DNA of 64,000 bases from DASRYH01 sp035687245 (lineage in GTDB: Bacteria; Actinomycetota; Coriobacteriia; Anaerosomatales; PHET01). Both the position numbers and the translations under genes were made by a program. The notes beneath the pieces were generated by a model. It had not been told where the DNA came from. It saw nothing but the letters and a program-made list of their open reading frames with translations, and made no database searches. The stretch is taken from NCBI GenBank assembly GCA_035687245.1, contig DASRYH010000050.1:1-64000 (forward strand). Direction: 5' to 3'. The first letter of the stretch is position 1, and each line of letters starts with the position of its first letter. Shown piece by piece: positions 18,291 through 26,591 of this stretch.

Positions 18291-19695
18291 GCGGGTTCAC
18301 GATCCCTTCCACGACCCTCTCGAGCCCCATCATCCGAGACGCCTTCACGAGCACGACGTCTCCCGGTCCAAGCAGGTCGTCGAGCACCTCATTCGCTTCG
18401 TCAAGAGTACGACATGGGCGCACCGAGCCGGCATCCATACCTTCAGCCCGCGCGCCTTCGGCGATTCGGAGCGATCGCTCGCCTACCGTGACGAGGACGT
18501 CGATGCGTGCGCGCCCAACTTCTTCACCGATGTGGAAGTGGGCAAGCTCAGAGAACGATCCCAGCTCGCCCATGTCGCCGAGCACTGCGATTCGCCGTGT
18601 GGTGGTAGCCATCGCCGAAAGCGTCTCGATCGCGGCCTTCATCGACGAGGGGTTGGCGTTGTAGGCATCGTTGACCACGGTAATGTCGCGCGCGGTATTG
18701 ATGAGCTCCATGCGCATCGAGCTCAAAGCGGTCTCACCCAGTGCCCGGGCAATCGATTCGAGGTCGACGCCCAGCTCGAGACCGACGATTGCCGCCGCGC
18801 ACGCGTTGTATACGTTGTGCCGGCCGGGGACCGCCAGCGTGACGCCTATCTCGCCAGCATGCGTGACCAGGGTGAATGTGGCGCGAGACTCCTCATCCAG
18901 CGAGATGTCGGTCGCACGCACGTCGCAACCCTCCGACATGCCGTAGGTGAGTACCCGGGCCTCGGTCATCTGCCGAATCGCCGCGGAGTAGGCGTCGTCG
19001 CCGTTGAGGAAGACCGCACCTCTCTCGCCAATCGCCGCGGCAAGCTCGCCCTTCGCTTCGGCGATCGACTCCTGCGAGCCCAGAAGCTCGATGTGGCTCG
19101 TGCCCACGTTGGTGACAAGCCCCATGTCGGGCCGCGCGATCTTGGCGAGTGCTCCGATCTGGCCCTTGCCGCGCATCCCCATCTCGACGACGAGCGCCTG
19201 AGTGTCGCAGTCGGCAGTCAGGATCGTCAGTGGAAGGCCCAGCTGGTTGTTGCGGTTACCGGCGGTGGCGGTAACGCGCAGACGCGTGCCGAGTACCGCC
19301 GAAAGGAAGTCCTTGGTGGATGTCTTTCCGGTCGAACCGGTGATGGCCACGACAGTGGCAAGCAGCCGGTCGCGATGCCACGCGGCGAGAATGCCGAGCG
19401 CTTCGGTGACGTCGTCGACCTTAAGGACGGCACAGCCACGCGCTGCGGCGGCGTCGGCAAGCCCTTCGACGTCGCTGATGTCCCGAGAGATGACCACGAC
19501 GCGCGCACCCCGTTCGACTGCGGCGACCGCGTGGTCGTGTCCGTCTACGTTCTCGCCAGGCAGTGCCGCGAACAGCATGCCCGCCGTGAGCTGGCGCGAG
19601 TCGATCGTGACACCGAGTGCTGTCGCGGTCTTTGGACCCGCCACGACGACAGCTCCGATGACATCGGCGATCGTATGTGCAGAGGCCGTCAGCAA
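18280..19695 (-). CDS. murF: UDP-MurNAc-tripeptide-D-alanyl-D-alanine ligase
   Basis: A 471-residue Mur ligase that adds D-Ala-D-Ala to the UDP-MurNAc tripeptide. TIDSRQLTAGMLFAALPGENVDGHDH is the MurF/MurE substrate-binding N-terminus. The P-loop is ITGSTGKTSTKDFL, and EMGMRGKGQIGALAKIARP, TNVGTSHIELLGS, VVNDAYNANPSSMKAAIE and VLGDMGELGSFSE are MurF-specific. It overlaps murE by 7 bases. The ddl gene that would supply D-Ala-D-Ala is not in this window. Confidence 0.97.
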   Translation of the reverse strand: MLTASAHTIADVIGAVVVAGPKTATALGVTIDSRQLTAGMLFAALPGENVDGHDHAVAAVERGARVVVISRDISDVEGLADAAAARGCAVLKVDDVTEALGILAAWHRDRLLATVVAITGSTGKTSTKDFLSAVLGTRLRVTATAGNRNNQLGLPLTILTADCDTQALVVEMGMRGKGQIGALAKIARPDMGLVTNVGTSHIELLGSQESIAEAKGELAAAIGERGAVFLNGDDAYSAAIRQMTEARVLTYGMSEGCDVRATDISLDEESRATFTLVTHAGEIGVTLAVPGRHNVYNACAAAIVGLELGVDLESIARALGETALSSMRMELINTARDITVVNDAYNANPSSMKAAIETLSAMATTTRRIAVLGDMGELGSFSELAHFHIGEEVGRARIDVLVTVGERSLRIAEGARAEGMDAGSVRPCRTLDEANEVLDDLLGPGDVVLVKASRMMGLERVVEGIVNPRVG

Positions 19696-21128
19696 CCCAG
19701 CGCCTCCCGTGCCTCTTCGCGATCGTCAAAGTGGACGATGCGGTCCGCGAAGATCTGATAGTCCTCGTGGCCCTTGCCTGCGATCAGGATGCTGTCACCG
19801 GGTGCCGCCTGCTCGATGGCCTTGCGAATCGCAGTGCGGCGATCCACCTCCAGCTCGTAGCTGGCGCCGGTGCCCCGGAAGCCGTCCTCGACCTGCAGGA
19901 TGATGCCGACGGGATCCTCGCTGCGCGGGTTGTCGCTGGTGATGATCGCGTGGTCTGAGCCGGCCGCGGCGGCCGCGCCCATCAGCGGACGCTTGTCGGG
20001 GTCGCGGTCGCCACCGCATCCGAAGACGACGATGACGCGGCCGTCAGTGACCTCGCGCATGGCAGCGAGCGCCTTTTCGACGGAGTCCGGCGTGTGCGCG
20101 TAGTCCACGACCACGGCAAAGTCCTGCCCGCACTCAACGCGCTCCAACCGCCCGGGCACCTGTGGGGCGCTCTGGAGACCCTCGACGACCGTCTCGAGAG
20201 GCAGACCCAGCCCGAGCGCGCAGCCCGCGGCCACAAGAGCATTGCTGATGTTGTATGCGCCCGCGAGCGGGAGGCGCACATGGGCGCTCCCCAGCGGCGT
20301 GTTGAGCGTGAAGCCGGAGCCCATCGCGTCCAGATGCTCGTCGGACGAGGTGATGTCGGCCGGCTCGAACCGACCGACTGTCATGGCGCCGGGGCACGCC
20401 TCTGCGAGCTCTCGGCCAAATGGATCGTCGAGATTGATCACGCGCTTCTCGACGTCGAGTTCGGTGAACAGGCGCCTCTTGACCCCGGAGTACTGCTCCA
20501 TCGTGCGATGGAAGTCCAAGTGGTCCTGCGTGAGGTTCGTGAACGCGGCTACTGCGAAGTGCGTGGCCTCGACGCGGTGCAGGTCGATTGCGTGGCTCGA
20601 TACCTCCATGACGGCAGCATCGACACCAGCATCCACCATGCGCCCGAACAAGGCCTGCAAGTCGGCCGACTCAGGAGTGGTACGCGACGACGCTTCGCGA
20701 ACTCCGGCGACAACCGTCTCCACAGTGCCGACAAGCGCGGTTGTCTTGCCGGCCGTCTGCAGGATGCAGTCGGTCAGATAGGTCGTGGTGGTCTTGCCGT
20801 TGGTCCCGGTGATGCCCACGAGGGAGAGCTTCGAGCTCGGATCACCATGGAAAGCGCGGGCGGCGCGAGCTAGCGCGATGCGCGCGTTGGCCACCTTGAA
20901 CTGAGGCACGTCGAGAGAGAGTTCACGCTCGACCACCAGGCCAGCTGCGCCCGCATCGAGCGCAGCCTCGGCATAGTCGTGACCGTCAGCGGCAAATCCC
21001 CGCACACAGAAGAAGACATCGCCAGCTACCACCTTGTCTGAGCGGTAGGCGATGCCTGTCACCGTCGCATCATCCGACGGTCCGATTGCGACCGCATAGT
21101 CGCCGAGCAGTTGCTTGATGCTGGTCAC
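19689..21128 (-). CDS. murE: UDP-MurNAc-tripeptide synthetase MurE, probably meso-DAP adding
   Basis: A Mur ligase of about 480 residues adding the third stem residue. P-loop GITGTNGKTTTTYLTD, VMEVSSHAIDLHRVE, TNLTQDHLDFHRTMEQY, VDYAHTPDSVEKAL and VFGCGGDRDPDKRPLMG are present. The specificity loop reads SDNPRSEDP; the DNPR sequence is the hallmark of meso-diaminopimelate-adding enzymes. Start choice is uncertain. The GTG at 21128 has AGGGG five bases upstream and gives the usual distance to the first conserved motif. An ATG at 21161, four bases after the ftsI stop, would add 11 residues. Confidence 0.95.
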   Translation of the reverse strand: MTSIKQLLGDYAVAIGPSDDATVTGIAYRSDKVVAGDVFFCVRGFAADGHDYAEAALDAGAAGLVVERELSLDVPQFKVANARIALARAARAFHGDPSSKLSLVGITGTNGKTTTTYLTDCILQTAGKTTALVGTVETVVAGVREASSRTTPESADLQALFGRMVDAGVDAAVMEVSSHAIDLHRVEATHFAVAAFTNLTQDHLDFHRTMEQYSGVKRRLFTELDVEKRVINLDDPFGRELAEACPGAMTVGRFEPADITSSDEHLDAMGSGFTLNTPLGSAHVRLPLAGAYNISNALVAAGCALGLGLPLETVVEGLQSAPQVPGRLERVECGQDFAVVVDYAHTPDSVEKALAAMREVTDGRVIVVFGCGGDRDPDKRPLMGAAAAAGSDHAIITSDNPRSEDPVGIILQVEDGFRGTGASYELEVDRRTAIRKAIEQAAPGDSILIAGKGHEDYQIFADRIVHFDDREEAREALGC

Positions 21129-21165
21129 GCGCGCCCCTGAATCATCGTGAGATTCTAGCATCGGC

Positions 21166-22926
21166 TCAGTCACGGCTCCCCTGATCCGATGCCTTTCCGA
21201 CACCTTGCGTTTCGGTCGTCTTGCCTTGCGAGTCCGCCTCCACGCTCGAGGGCGGCACCTTCAGGTGTGAGACCGAGAACGCGGCCAGCTTGGAGAAGGT
21301 TGGCGCGGCGATGGTACCGCCGTATATCGCGTTGGAGGGCTCGTCGAGAACGACGCAGACAAGCACTTGCGGATCTTCTGCGGGGAGGAAGCCGATGAAG
21401 GAGCCGACGAACTTGCCGCCAGCGTAGCCCAACCGCGGCACGGCCTTCTGCGCGGTACCTGTCTTGCCCGCTACCGTGTAGCCGTCCACTGCCGCTTCCT
21501 TGCCGGTGCCCTCGGTGACGACGTGTTGCAGCATGCCGTTGACCTGTGCAGCCGTGCCCTTGGTCACGGCACGGCGCTTGGGCCACGTAGGTACGGCCGA
21601 CTTGTCCTGAGGCACGTCCAAGAGGAAGTGCGGTGTGGTCAGCTCGCCGTCGTTGGCGACTGCGGCCACCGCGCGAGCGAGCTGAAGCGACGTGACAGAC
21701 ACGCCCTGCCCGAAGGGAATGTTGCCAATCGACGAGGAGGACCAGTTCGCCGGCTCGGGGAGCCATCCCTTTGCCTCGCCGGGAAAGTCCACGCCGGTCT
21801 TTTCGGTCAGCCCGAATGCGGCAAGGCCCTCGTACAGCCCGTCCTTGCCAAGCTTCTGGCCGAGCTTGACGGTGCCAACGTTGCTGGAGTTCGTGAGGAT
21901 CTCGGTGAGCGTCCAGTTGACGGTGCCACGGGGGTGCGACTCGTGGATGGTGCGATCGCCGACTCGGATAGTCGGAGGGAGGTGGAACACCGACGCGGGC
22001 GTGTAGAGGCCCTGTTCGATGACGGCGGACGCTGTGAGCGTCTTGAGGGTGGACCCGGGTTCGTAGGCGTCGCTTATGGGCGTGTTGCGAATCGCCGCGG
22101 CCTTGGCCTTGCCATACTGGTTCGGGTTGAAGCCGGGAGACGAGGCCATCGCGTAGATCTCACCCGTGCGCGGGCTCATGATAACAACCGAGCCGCGCTT
22201 GGCTCCCCACTTCTTAGTCGCTTTCGAGATCTGGACTTGGGCTTCGTATTGGATGTCTTTGTCGATCGTCAGCACAACGTCGTGGCCGTGCGTAGGCGGG
22301 ATCTCCTTGTGTACGCCACCGGGTATCGGCTGGCCCTTTGGGTCGCGCTCGCTGAGCAGCACGCCCGGAATACCGCCGAGGACCTCGTTGTACTCGGACT
22401 CGACACCGGCAAGACCCTTGTCGTCGATGCCGACGAATCCGAGCACCTGGCATGCGAGCTCGCCTGAGGGGTAGAGGCGGCGGTAGTCGTCCAAGAACCC
22501 GATGCCATCGAGATTGAGCTTCTCCAGCGCATCGGTACGGTCGACATCGACCTTGCGGGCGATGTACTCGAAGCCAGTGTGCTTGTTGAGCTTCTCGAGA
22601 TACGCGGCCTCATCGCCACCGATGGTGTCGACCAGTGCCTTGGCCACCGCGGCCTTGTCTTTGATTCGGTTGGGTGCAGCGAAGACGGTGCGCGCCTCGA
22701 TACTCACTGCGAGGGGCTCACCCTCGCGGTCGTAGATGGTGCCGCGGCGCGGTGGCAGCTCGATGTCGCGCAGGCGCTGGTTGAACGCCATCTCCGCATA
22801 CGCGCGCGACTTCACGCCCTGGATCCAGACGAGCCTTACGCCGATGAGGACGAAAAGGATCCCGAAGCAGACCAAAAGGAACGCGTATCGGCCGCTGCCC
22901 GATGGGCGTGACCGCTTCTTGCTCAC
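21166..22926 (-). CDS. ftsI: Septal transpeptidase FtsI (class B PBP)
   Basis: A protein of about 586 residues. It has a basic N-terminus, one membrane anchor (FLLVCFGILFVLIGVRLVW), a PBP dimerisation/pedestal domain (LPPRRGTIYDREGEPLAVS) and a C-terminal transpeptidase domain with all three motifs: SxxK in YEPGSTLKTLTA, SxN in LTNSSNVGTVKLG and KTG in YTVAGKTGTAQK. It crosslinks septal peptidoglycan together with FtsW. No PASTA repeats are present. The GTG at 22926 has GGGAGGA seven bases upstream and lies 19 bases after ftsL, and is preferred to a longer reading from 22977. Confidence 0.96.
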   Translation of the reverse strand: MSKKRSRPSGSGRYAFLLVCFGILFVLIGVRLVWIQGVKSRAYAEMAFNQRLRDIELPPRRGTIYDREGEPLAVSIEARTVFAAPNRIKDKAAVAKALVDTIGGDEAAYLEKLNKHTGFEYIARKVDVDRTDALEKLNLDGIGFLDDYRRLYPSGELACQVLGFVGIDDKGLAGVESEYNEVLGGIPGVLLSERDPKGQPIPGGVHKEIPPTHGHDVVLTIDKDIQYEAQVQISKATKKWGAKRGSVVIMSPRTGEIYAMASSPGFNPNQYGKAKAAAIRNTPISDAYEPGSTLKTLTASAVIEQGLYTPASVFHLPPTIRVGDRTIHESHPRGTVNWTLTEILTNSSNVGTVKLGQKLGKDGLYEGLAAFGLTEKTGVDFPGEAKGWLPEPANWSSSSIGNIPFGQGVSVTSLQLARAVAAVANDGELTTPHFLLDVPQDKSAVPTWPKRRAVTKGTAAQVNGMLQHVVTEGTGKEAAVDGYTVAGKTGTAQKAVPRLGYAGGKFVGSFIGFLPAEDPQVLVCVVLDEPSNAIYGGTIAAPTFSKLAAFSVSHLKVPPSSVEADSQGKTTETQGVGKASDQGSRD

Positions 22927-22945
22927 CGCGTTCCTCCCGTTTCTT

Positions 22946-23506
22946 CTACTTGCGACTGGAAGCGAGCGCCACATCACCCACGAGTAGCACCTGGGCTTCG
23001 CCCGCGGTCAGGTCCATGATCTTCTGCAGGGTGGACGCTCCCGCGACGTCGGCAGCGGCGACGTGCTTGCCGGCGACCTTCTTCGCGCTGACCTTGCTCG
23101 CGCCAGTCTTCTTGGACGGCTGAGCAGTGATGTCGAGGTAAGTTACCGCACCCGCGGGCTTCATACCCATGGTCTTTGAGGCGATGGTGCGAATCCGTGA
23201 GGGCGAGCCCAGCGCGCTCTCACGCACCTCGAGAATGTCGCCCTCGTAGCGCTCAGTCCGAATGCTTTCGCGCAGAATCGTCGACTCACGCGATAGCTGG
23301 GCTGCTCGGGCGGCCACCCAGACCCGGCCGAGGCCGGCTGTCGCCAGCACCACCATGCATACTGCGAAGATACGGAAGTAGCCCAAGGCAGCGGCGTCCG
23401 CGCTGCTAACACGGCGCTTCGAAGATGTGGCGGGTGCTTTGACGACCCGGAGGTGAGAGCCGCGACGTTGGCGCGACTCCTGCATCCGGCGAGCCGGCAG
23501 ACCCAC
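22946..23506 (-). CDS. ftsL: FtsL-like septum protein with long C-terminal extension
   Basis: A 186-residue single-pass protein. It has a basic cytoplasmic N-terminus (about 45 residues), one helix (YFRIFAVCMVVLATAGLGRVW), then a short coiled coil (ARAAQLSRESTILRESIRTERYEGDILEV) followed by the FtsL/DivIC-type motif LGSPSRIRTIASKTMGM. FtsL forms the FtsQ-FtsL-FtsB complex that activates FtsWI. Classical FtsL proteins are near 100-120 residues, so the Lys/Ala-rich tail of about 60 residues is extra. The GTG start has GGGGAGG at ideal spacing. Position between rsmH and ftsI is exactly that of ftsL; sequence similarity alone would be weak. Confidence 0.85.
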   Translation of the reverse strand: MGLPARRMQESRQRRGSHLRVVKAPATSSKRRVSSADAAALGYFRIFAVCMVVLATAGLGRVWVAARAAQLSRESTILRESIRTERYEGDILEVRESALGSPSRIRTIASKTMGMKPAGAVTYLDITAQPSKKTGASKVSAKKVAGKHVAAADVAGASTLQKIMDLTAGEAQVLLVGDVALASSRK

Positions 23507-23548
23507 GTTGCACCTCCCCTTTCGCTGCTCGCCCCTCAGGCGTCTCGT

Positions 23549-24496
23549 CTAGCGTTTCTCTGCAACCCTCAACTTCGCGCTCCTGGAGCGCGGATTCTCT
23601 TCGATCTCGTCGGCGCTGGGCACGACTGCCCTGCGTGTGACGATGCGGAGTACCGGCTCATTCCCGCACGTGCAGACCGGAAGGTCTGGCGGACATGTAC
23701 ACCCCGTGGCTGCCTGGCTGAAGATGCGCTTGGCTATGCGATCCTCAAGCGAGTGGTAGCTGATGACTGCGATGCGCCCCTTCGGCGATAGCCACCGAAT
23801 CGCTGCCTCCAGACCGCGCTCGAGTGCACCGAGTTCGTCGTTCACTTCGATCCGAAGCGCTTGGAAGACCTTCTTGGCCGGGTGTCCGCCGCTCCGACGT
23901 GCCGAAGCCGGTATCGCGGCCTTGATGATGTCGACGAGATCTCCGGTCGTGGCGATGGGGCGGCGGGCGCGCGCGGCTGTGATGAAGGCTGCGATGCGCG
24001 ACGCCCACCGTTCCTCGCCGTAGTCACGGAAGATCCGGGTGAGGTCTGCTTCGTTGTAGTGTGCGATGACCTCTGCTGCGGAGAGAGTCTGTTTACCCGG
24101 GTCCATCCGCATGTCCAACGGGGCGTTCGCCTTGAAGGAGAAGCCCCTGTCGGGCACGTCTATCTGGTGCGAAGAGACGCCCAAGTCCATCAGCACGGCG
24201 TCCACGTACGGGACGCCTGCCTCGACGAGCAGGTCGTCGAGGTCGCCGAAGTTGCCCTTGAGCAAGATCGTCTTCGCAGGGGTTTGCTGGCCGAGGCGTA
24301 GTGCGACTGATGCTGCTTCTAGTGCCGAGTCATCTTGATCGATACCGACCAGGATTCCGGTCGGTGCGATCAGTGCTGCAAAGTGTCTCGCGTGTCCTGC
24401 CCCGCCTAAGGTGCAATCGACGACGATAGACCCGGGGTGCAATGAGAGGTGCTGCGTGACCTCGGCCAGCAAAACTGGGGTGTGCCGGTATTCCAT
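23549..24496 (-). CDS. rsmH: 16S rRNA (cytosine-1402-N4)-methyltransferase RsmH
   Basis: A 315-residue SAM-dependent methyltransferase (MraW) that modifies C1402 in the ribosomal P-site. HTPVLLAEVTQHL, DCTLGGAGHARHF (SAM-binding), VGIDQDDSALE, LMDLGVSSHQIDVPDRGFSF and DMRMDPGKQTLSAAEV are the family signatures. GGHPAKKVFQALRIEVNDEL and AVISYHSLEDRIAKRIF follow. The ATG at 24496 has AGGA seven bases upstream, overlapping the mraZ stop region, and is preferred to the TTG at 24502. Confidence 0.97.
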   Translation of the reverse strand: MEYRHTPVLLAEVTQHLSLHPGSIVVDCTLGGAGHARHFAALIAPTGILVGIDQDDSALEAASVALRLGQQTPAKTILLKGNFGDLDDLLVEAGVPYVDAVLMDLGVSSHQIDVPDRGFSFKANAPLDMRMDPGKQTLSAAEVIAHYNEADLTRIFRDYGEERWASRIAAFITAARARRPIATTGDLVDIIKAAIPASARRSGGHPAKKVFQALRIEVNDELGALERGLEAAIRWLSPKGRIAVISYHSLEDRIAKRIFSQAATGCTCPPDLPVCTCGNEPVLRIVTRRAVVPSADEIEENPRSRSAKLRVAEKR

Positions 24497-24505
24497 TATC
24501 AAGTC

Positions 24506-24940
24506 CTACAGGAGCCCAGCGTCAGCCAGCTCCTGGGAAAGTGCGCCGATATCGCCGGCGGTCGCGCCGTTGTAGCGCTCCCATGCCTTGGCGTCCCACA
24601 GCTCAATGCGGTCGCCGCTGCCGATCACGACGACGTCTTTTGCCAGCCCTGCCCAGTCGCGCAGGCTCGGCGTGAGCGAAACGCGCCCTGCCGAATCGAG
24701 ATCGACTTCATTCGCGCCCGACGCGAAGAAGCGACGAACCTCGCGAACCTTCGGGTTGAAGTCCGACTTGGCGAGGAGTTCGCCCATGAACCGCTCGTAG
24801 TCAGCCGGAGCGAAGACGTACAGGCAGTTGTCGAGGCCCTTGGCCACGGTGACGCTGCCTGCGAGCTGATTCCGGAACTTGGCGGGCAGCGACAGGCGCC
24901 CCTTGGCGTCCAGCGTGTGCTGGTGCTCGCCGAGAAACAT
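24506..24940 (-). CDS. mraZ: Transcriptional regulator MraZ
   Basis: A 144-residue protein made of two AbrB/SpoVT-like half-domains: FLGEHQHTLDAKGRLSLPAK in the first and EVDLDSAGRVSLTPSLRDWA in the second, each with the DxxGR motif. MraZ forms a ring-shaped oligomer that binds phased direct repeats upstream of its own gene and represses the dcw operon. Such repeats are present at 25061-25095. It is the first gene of the cluster, with GGAGGGG about 5 bases before the ATG. Confidence 0.96.
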   Translation of the reverse strand: MFLGEHQHTLDAKGRLSLPAKFRNQLAGSVTVAKGLDNCLYVFAPADYERFMGELLAKSDFNPKVREVRRFFASGANEVDLDSAGRVSLTPSLRDWAGLAKDVVVIGSGDRIELWDAKAWERYNGATAGDIGALSQELADAGLL

Positions 24941-25012
24941 CCGTCCCCTCCTGCCCTCTTCCCTCGCACTTCGAGACGGTCTCTTTGTGGGAAACCCCCT
25001 CCTCGGTTCGCT

Positions 25013-25041
25013 ACTCTATGACACTTCATGCCACTAGGCAA
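25013..25041 (-). promoter_or_regulatory. Promoter of mraZ/dcw operon
   Basis: On the minus strand TTGCCT at 25041-25036 is followed after exactly 17 bases by TAGAGT at 25018-25013. Transcription would start near 25006, leaving a leader of about 65 bases before the mraZ ATG at 24940. The MraZ boxes lie just upstream of the -35. Confidence 0.7.
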
Positions 25042-25060
25042 CCCTTTTATGGGATTTTGC

Positions 25061-25095
25061 ACCACTCGTCCCCATTTCGCTCCACCTACCCCCAC
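25061..25095 (-). promoter_or_regulatory. MraZ operator: four 10-bp-phased boxes
   Basis: On the minus strand the boxes GTGGG (25095-25091), GTGGA (25085-25081), ATGGG (25075-25071) and GTGGT (25065-25061) are each separated by exactly five bases. MraZ is known to bind GTGGG- or TGGGN-type repeats spaced by five bases, contacting one box per subunit. The set ends 19 bases upstream of the -35 element. Confidence 0.75.
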
Positions 25096-25245
25096 GGCGC
25101 TCCACACCTAGACCGAACTCCCGTGTGCGTTTTCGGAAACGGGACCACCTCGCGCGAACTCCTCCGTTGGTCGCGGCGTCAAAGGGGGTGAAGGGCGATC
25201 GATTCCTTCGGCGTTGACACGGTGAACGCGCGATGAACGGCTGCG
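25096..25245. other. Non-coding spacer between divergent promoters, nothing recognised
   Basis: This 150-base stretch separates the MraZ operator from the plus-strand promoter at 25246. I see no convincing reading frame, RNA gene or hairpin with a U-run. It includes a TTGACA at 25214-25219 on the plus strand without a matching -10. With its flanking regulatory sites it forms the only gene-free stretch above 300 bases (24941-25313). Confidence 0.6.
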
Positions 25246-25274
25246 TTGCTCCCGCCACTGGGGAGGGGTAGAAT
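25246..25274 (+). promoter_or_regulatory. Promoter for the 45-residue membrane protein gene
   Basis: TTGCTC at 25246-25251 and TAGAAT at 25269-25274 are separated by exactly 17 bases. The -10 matches the pattern seen at several other start points in the window. The predicted leader is about 33 bases. Confidence 0.65.
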
Positions 25275-25313
25275 TCGGGTCGCATACCCCGCTGACCGGA
25301 GGTGAACGACTCT

Positions 25314-25451
25314 ATGACCCCGAACTGGGCCGGAGCTGTTGTCTGGGTTCTCGTTCTCGCGTTCTTCGTTGTCGTTGCGCTCGGCATCGCGATCGGCGCG
25401 TACGCCGCCTCGGTGCTCAAGAAGCGTGAAGGCAACGTCACCGACGTCTAG
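25314..25451 (+). CDS. Small single-pass membrane protein (45 residues)
   Basis: The reading MTPNWAGAVVWVLVLAFFVV continues with a Gly/Ala-rich helix (ALGIAIGAYAASVL) and a charged end (KKREGNVTDV). One hydrophobic stretch of about 30 residues spans most of the protein. GGAGGT lies 10 bases upstream of the ATG, a promoter precedes it and an intrinsic terminator follows 25 bases after the stop, so it looks like a genuine monocistronic gene. I do not recognise the family. It resembles small membrane regulators or holin-like peptides only in general shape. Confidence 0.65.
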   Translation: MTPNWAGAVVWVLVLAFFVVVALGIAIGAYAASVLKKREGNVTDV

Positions 25452-25476
25452 ACGTCGAAGCGCTGCACGACCGATC

Positions 25477-25520
25477 GACGCCCTTTGCGCCACATGCGGC
25501 GCTGAAGGGCGTCTTTTCGT
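25477..25520 (+). terminator. Intrinsic terminator after the 45-residue gene
   Basis: GACGCCCTT and AAGGGCGTC form a 9-bp outer stem, with GCGCC/GGCGC pairing inside, followed by TTTTCGTT. It is one of the clearest rho-independent terminators in the window. Confidence 0.85.
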
Positions 25521-25547
25521 TGTCAGACACAGTGGAAGGTGAAGGTC

Positions 25548-26591
25548 ATGTGGTCACCCAAGGCACGACGCACGCGCACGATCCTGGTCGTCGTCGGCGT
25601 TACCGGGGCGCTGATCTTCGGCGCGGTCCTCGGCGGTGCGCTCGTGGGCGTCGCCCTCTTCAACGTCGGTGGCAGCAGCAGCGCCGGCCAATCGACGTCG
25701 GATGGCTACGCCACCGAGCAGATGAACTATGGCGTCGCCAGCGCACCTCAAGCAACACGCGATGCCGCAGTCACAGGTGGTGCCGCAGAGTCCAAGGCCG
25801 CCGCTCCCGATCAGCTAACGGCATCGACCACGGCAGCAACCGCTGAACCCATGATGGTCAAGACGTCTTCGATGGACGTGCGAGTCGACAAGGTTGGGGA
25901 CGCGCTCGATCAGATTCGCGGCATTGTCGGCCGTTTCGGCGCGCAGATCTCCGACTACTCGGTCTCAAACGACGCGACCGTCCGCCCAATAGAGCCCACG
26001 ATGCAGTCCGCAACGCCTTCTTCGGCCTACGTCACAATCCGCGTTCCGGCTAAGAACCTCGACGCCCTGCGTGCCGAGCTCTCCAAGGTCGGCGACGTCT
26101 TGACCGAGTCGTCTTCGGCAAGTGACGTCACGCAGCAGTATGTGGATATGGATGCACGCCTCAAGAACCTCAAGGCCGAAGAGGGTCGGCTGCGCGACTT
26201 CCTCACCAAGACCAACAAGGTAAGCGAGCTGCTGCAGGTCGAGAGCGAGCTCTCGCGCGTGCGTGGCGATATCGAGTCGATGCAGGCTCAGCTGGACTAC
26301 CTCAGCAAGCAGGTCTCGCTCGCCACGCTCACCTTGAACTTGAGCGAGCCCGGCGCCGTGGTGCGCCCGCAGGGAATCGACTGGGGCTTCCGCGCAGCGC
26401 TCACCCGTGGCTTCCAGGGCGCTGCATCGGTCGTGACCTTCCTCATCACTGCGACGATCGCGCTGCTCCCGCTCCTGCTCGTGGGTATGGTCGTCTTCCT
26501 GATAGCGCGTGCCCTTGTGCGTCGCGCACGCAAGAACCGGCCCGCCGAAGATACGGCCGCCGAGTCCGCTCCCGATGAAGGAGACGAGTGA
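25548..26591 (+). CDS. DUF4349 family membrane-anchored protein
   Basis: A protein of about 347 residues. It has an N-terminal helix (ILVVVGVTGALIFGAVLGGALVGVALF), a Ser/Ala/Thr-rich linker, and a DUF4349 domain (about residues 105-290) with MVKTSSMDVRVDKVGDALDQ, GRFGAQISDYSVS, VTIRVPAKNLDALRAELSKV and the coiled coil VSELLQVESELSRVRGDIES. A second membrane helix (VTFLITATIALLPLLLVGMV) and a basic tail close it. The family is of unknown function, often extracytoplasmic in Gram-positive bacteria. The ATG at 25548 has AGGTGA upstream; a GTG at 25539 is the alternative. The next gene overlaps its stop. Confidence 0.85.
   Translation: MWSPKARRTRTILVVVGVTGALIFGAVLGGALVGVALFNVGGSSSAGQSTSDGYATEQMNYGVASAPQATRDAAVTGGAAESKAAAPDQLTASTTAATAEPMMVKTSSMDVRVDKVGDALDQIRGIVGRFGAQISDYSVSNDATVRPIEPTMQSATPSSAYVTIRVPAKNLDALRAELSKVGDVLTESSSASDVTQQYVDMDARLKNLKAEEGRLRDFLTKTNKVSELLQVESELSRVRGDIESMQAQLDYLSKQVSLATLTLNLSEPGAVVRPQGIDWGFRAALTRGFQGAASVVTFLITATIALLPLLLVGMVVFLIARALVRRARKNRPAEDTAAESAPDEGDE

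Noticed and set aside
17118..18491. A 457-codon plus-strand frame opposite mraY and murF
   Set aside because: The residues are Arg/His/Gln-rich shadow translation in a high-GC region; mraY and murF on the minus strand are complete and conserved.
25214..25237. TTGACA at 25214 as a promoter for the small membrane protein
   Set aside because: No -10 is present 16-18 bases downstream; the TTGCTC/TAGAAT pair at 25246-25274 is much better.
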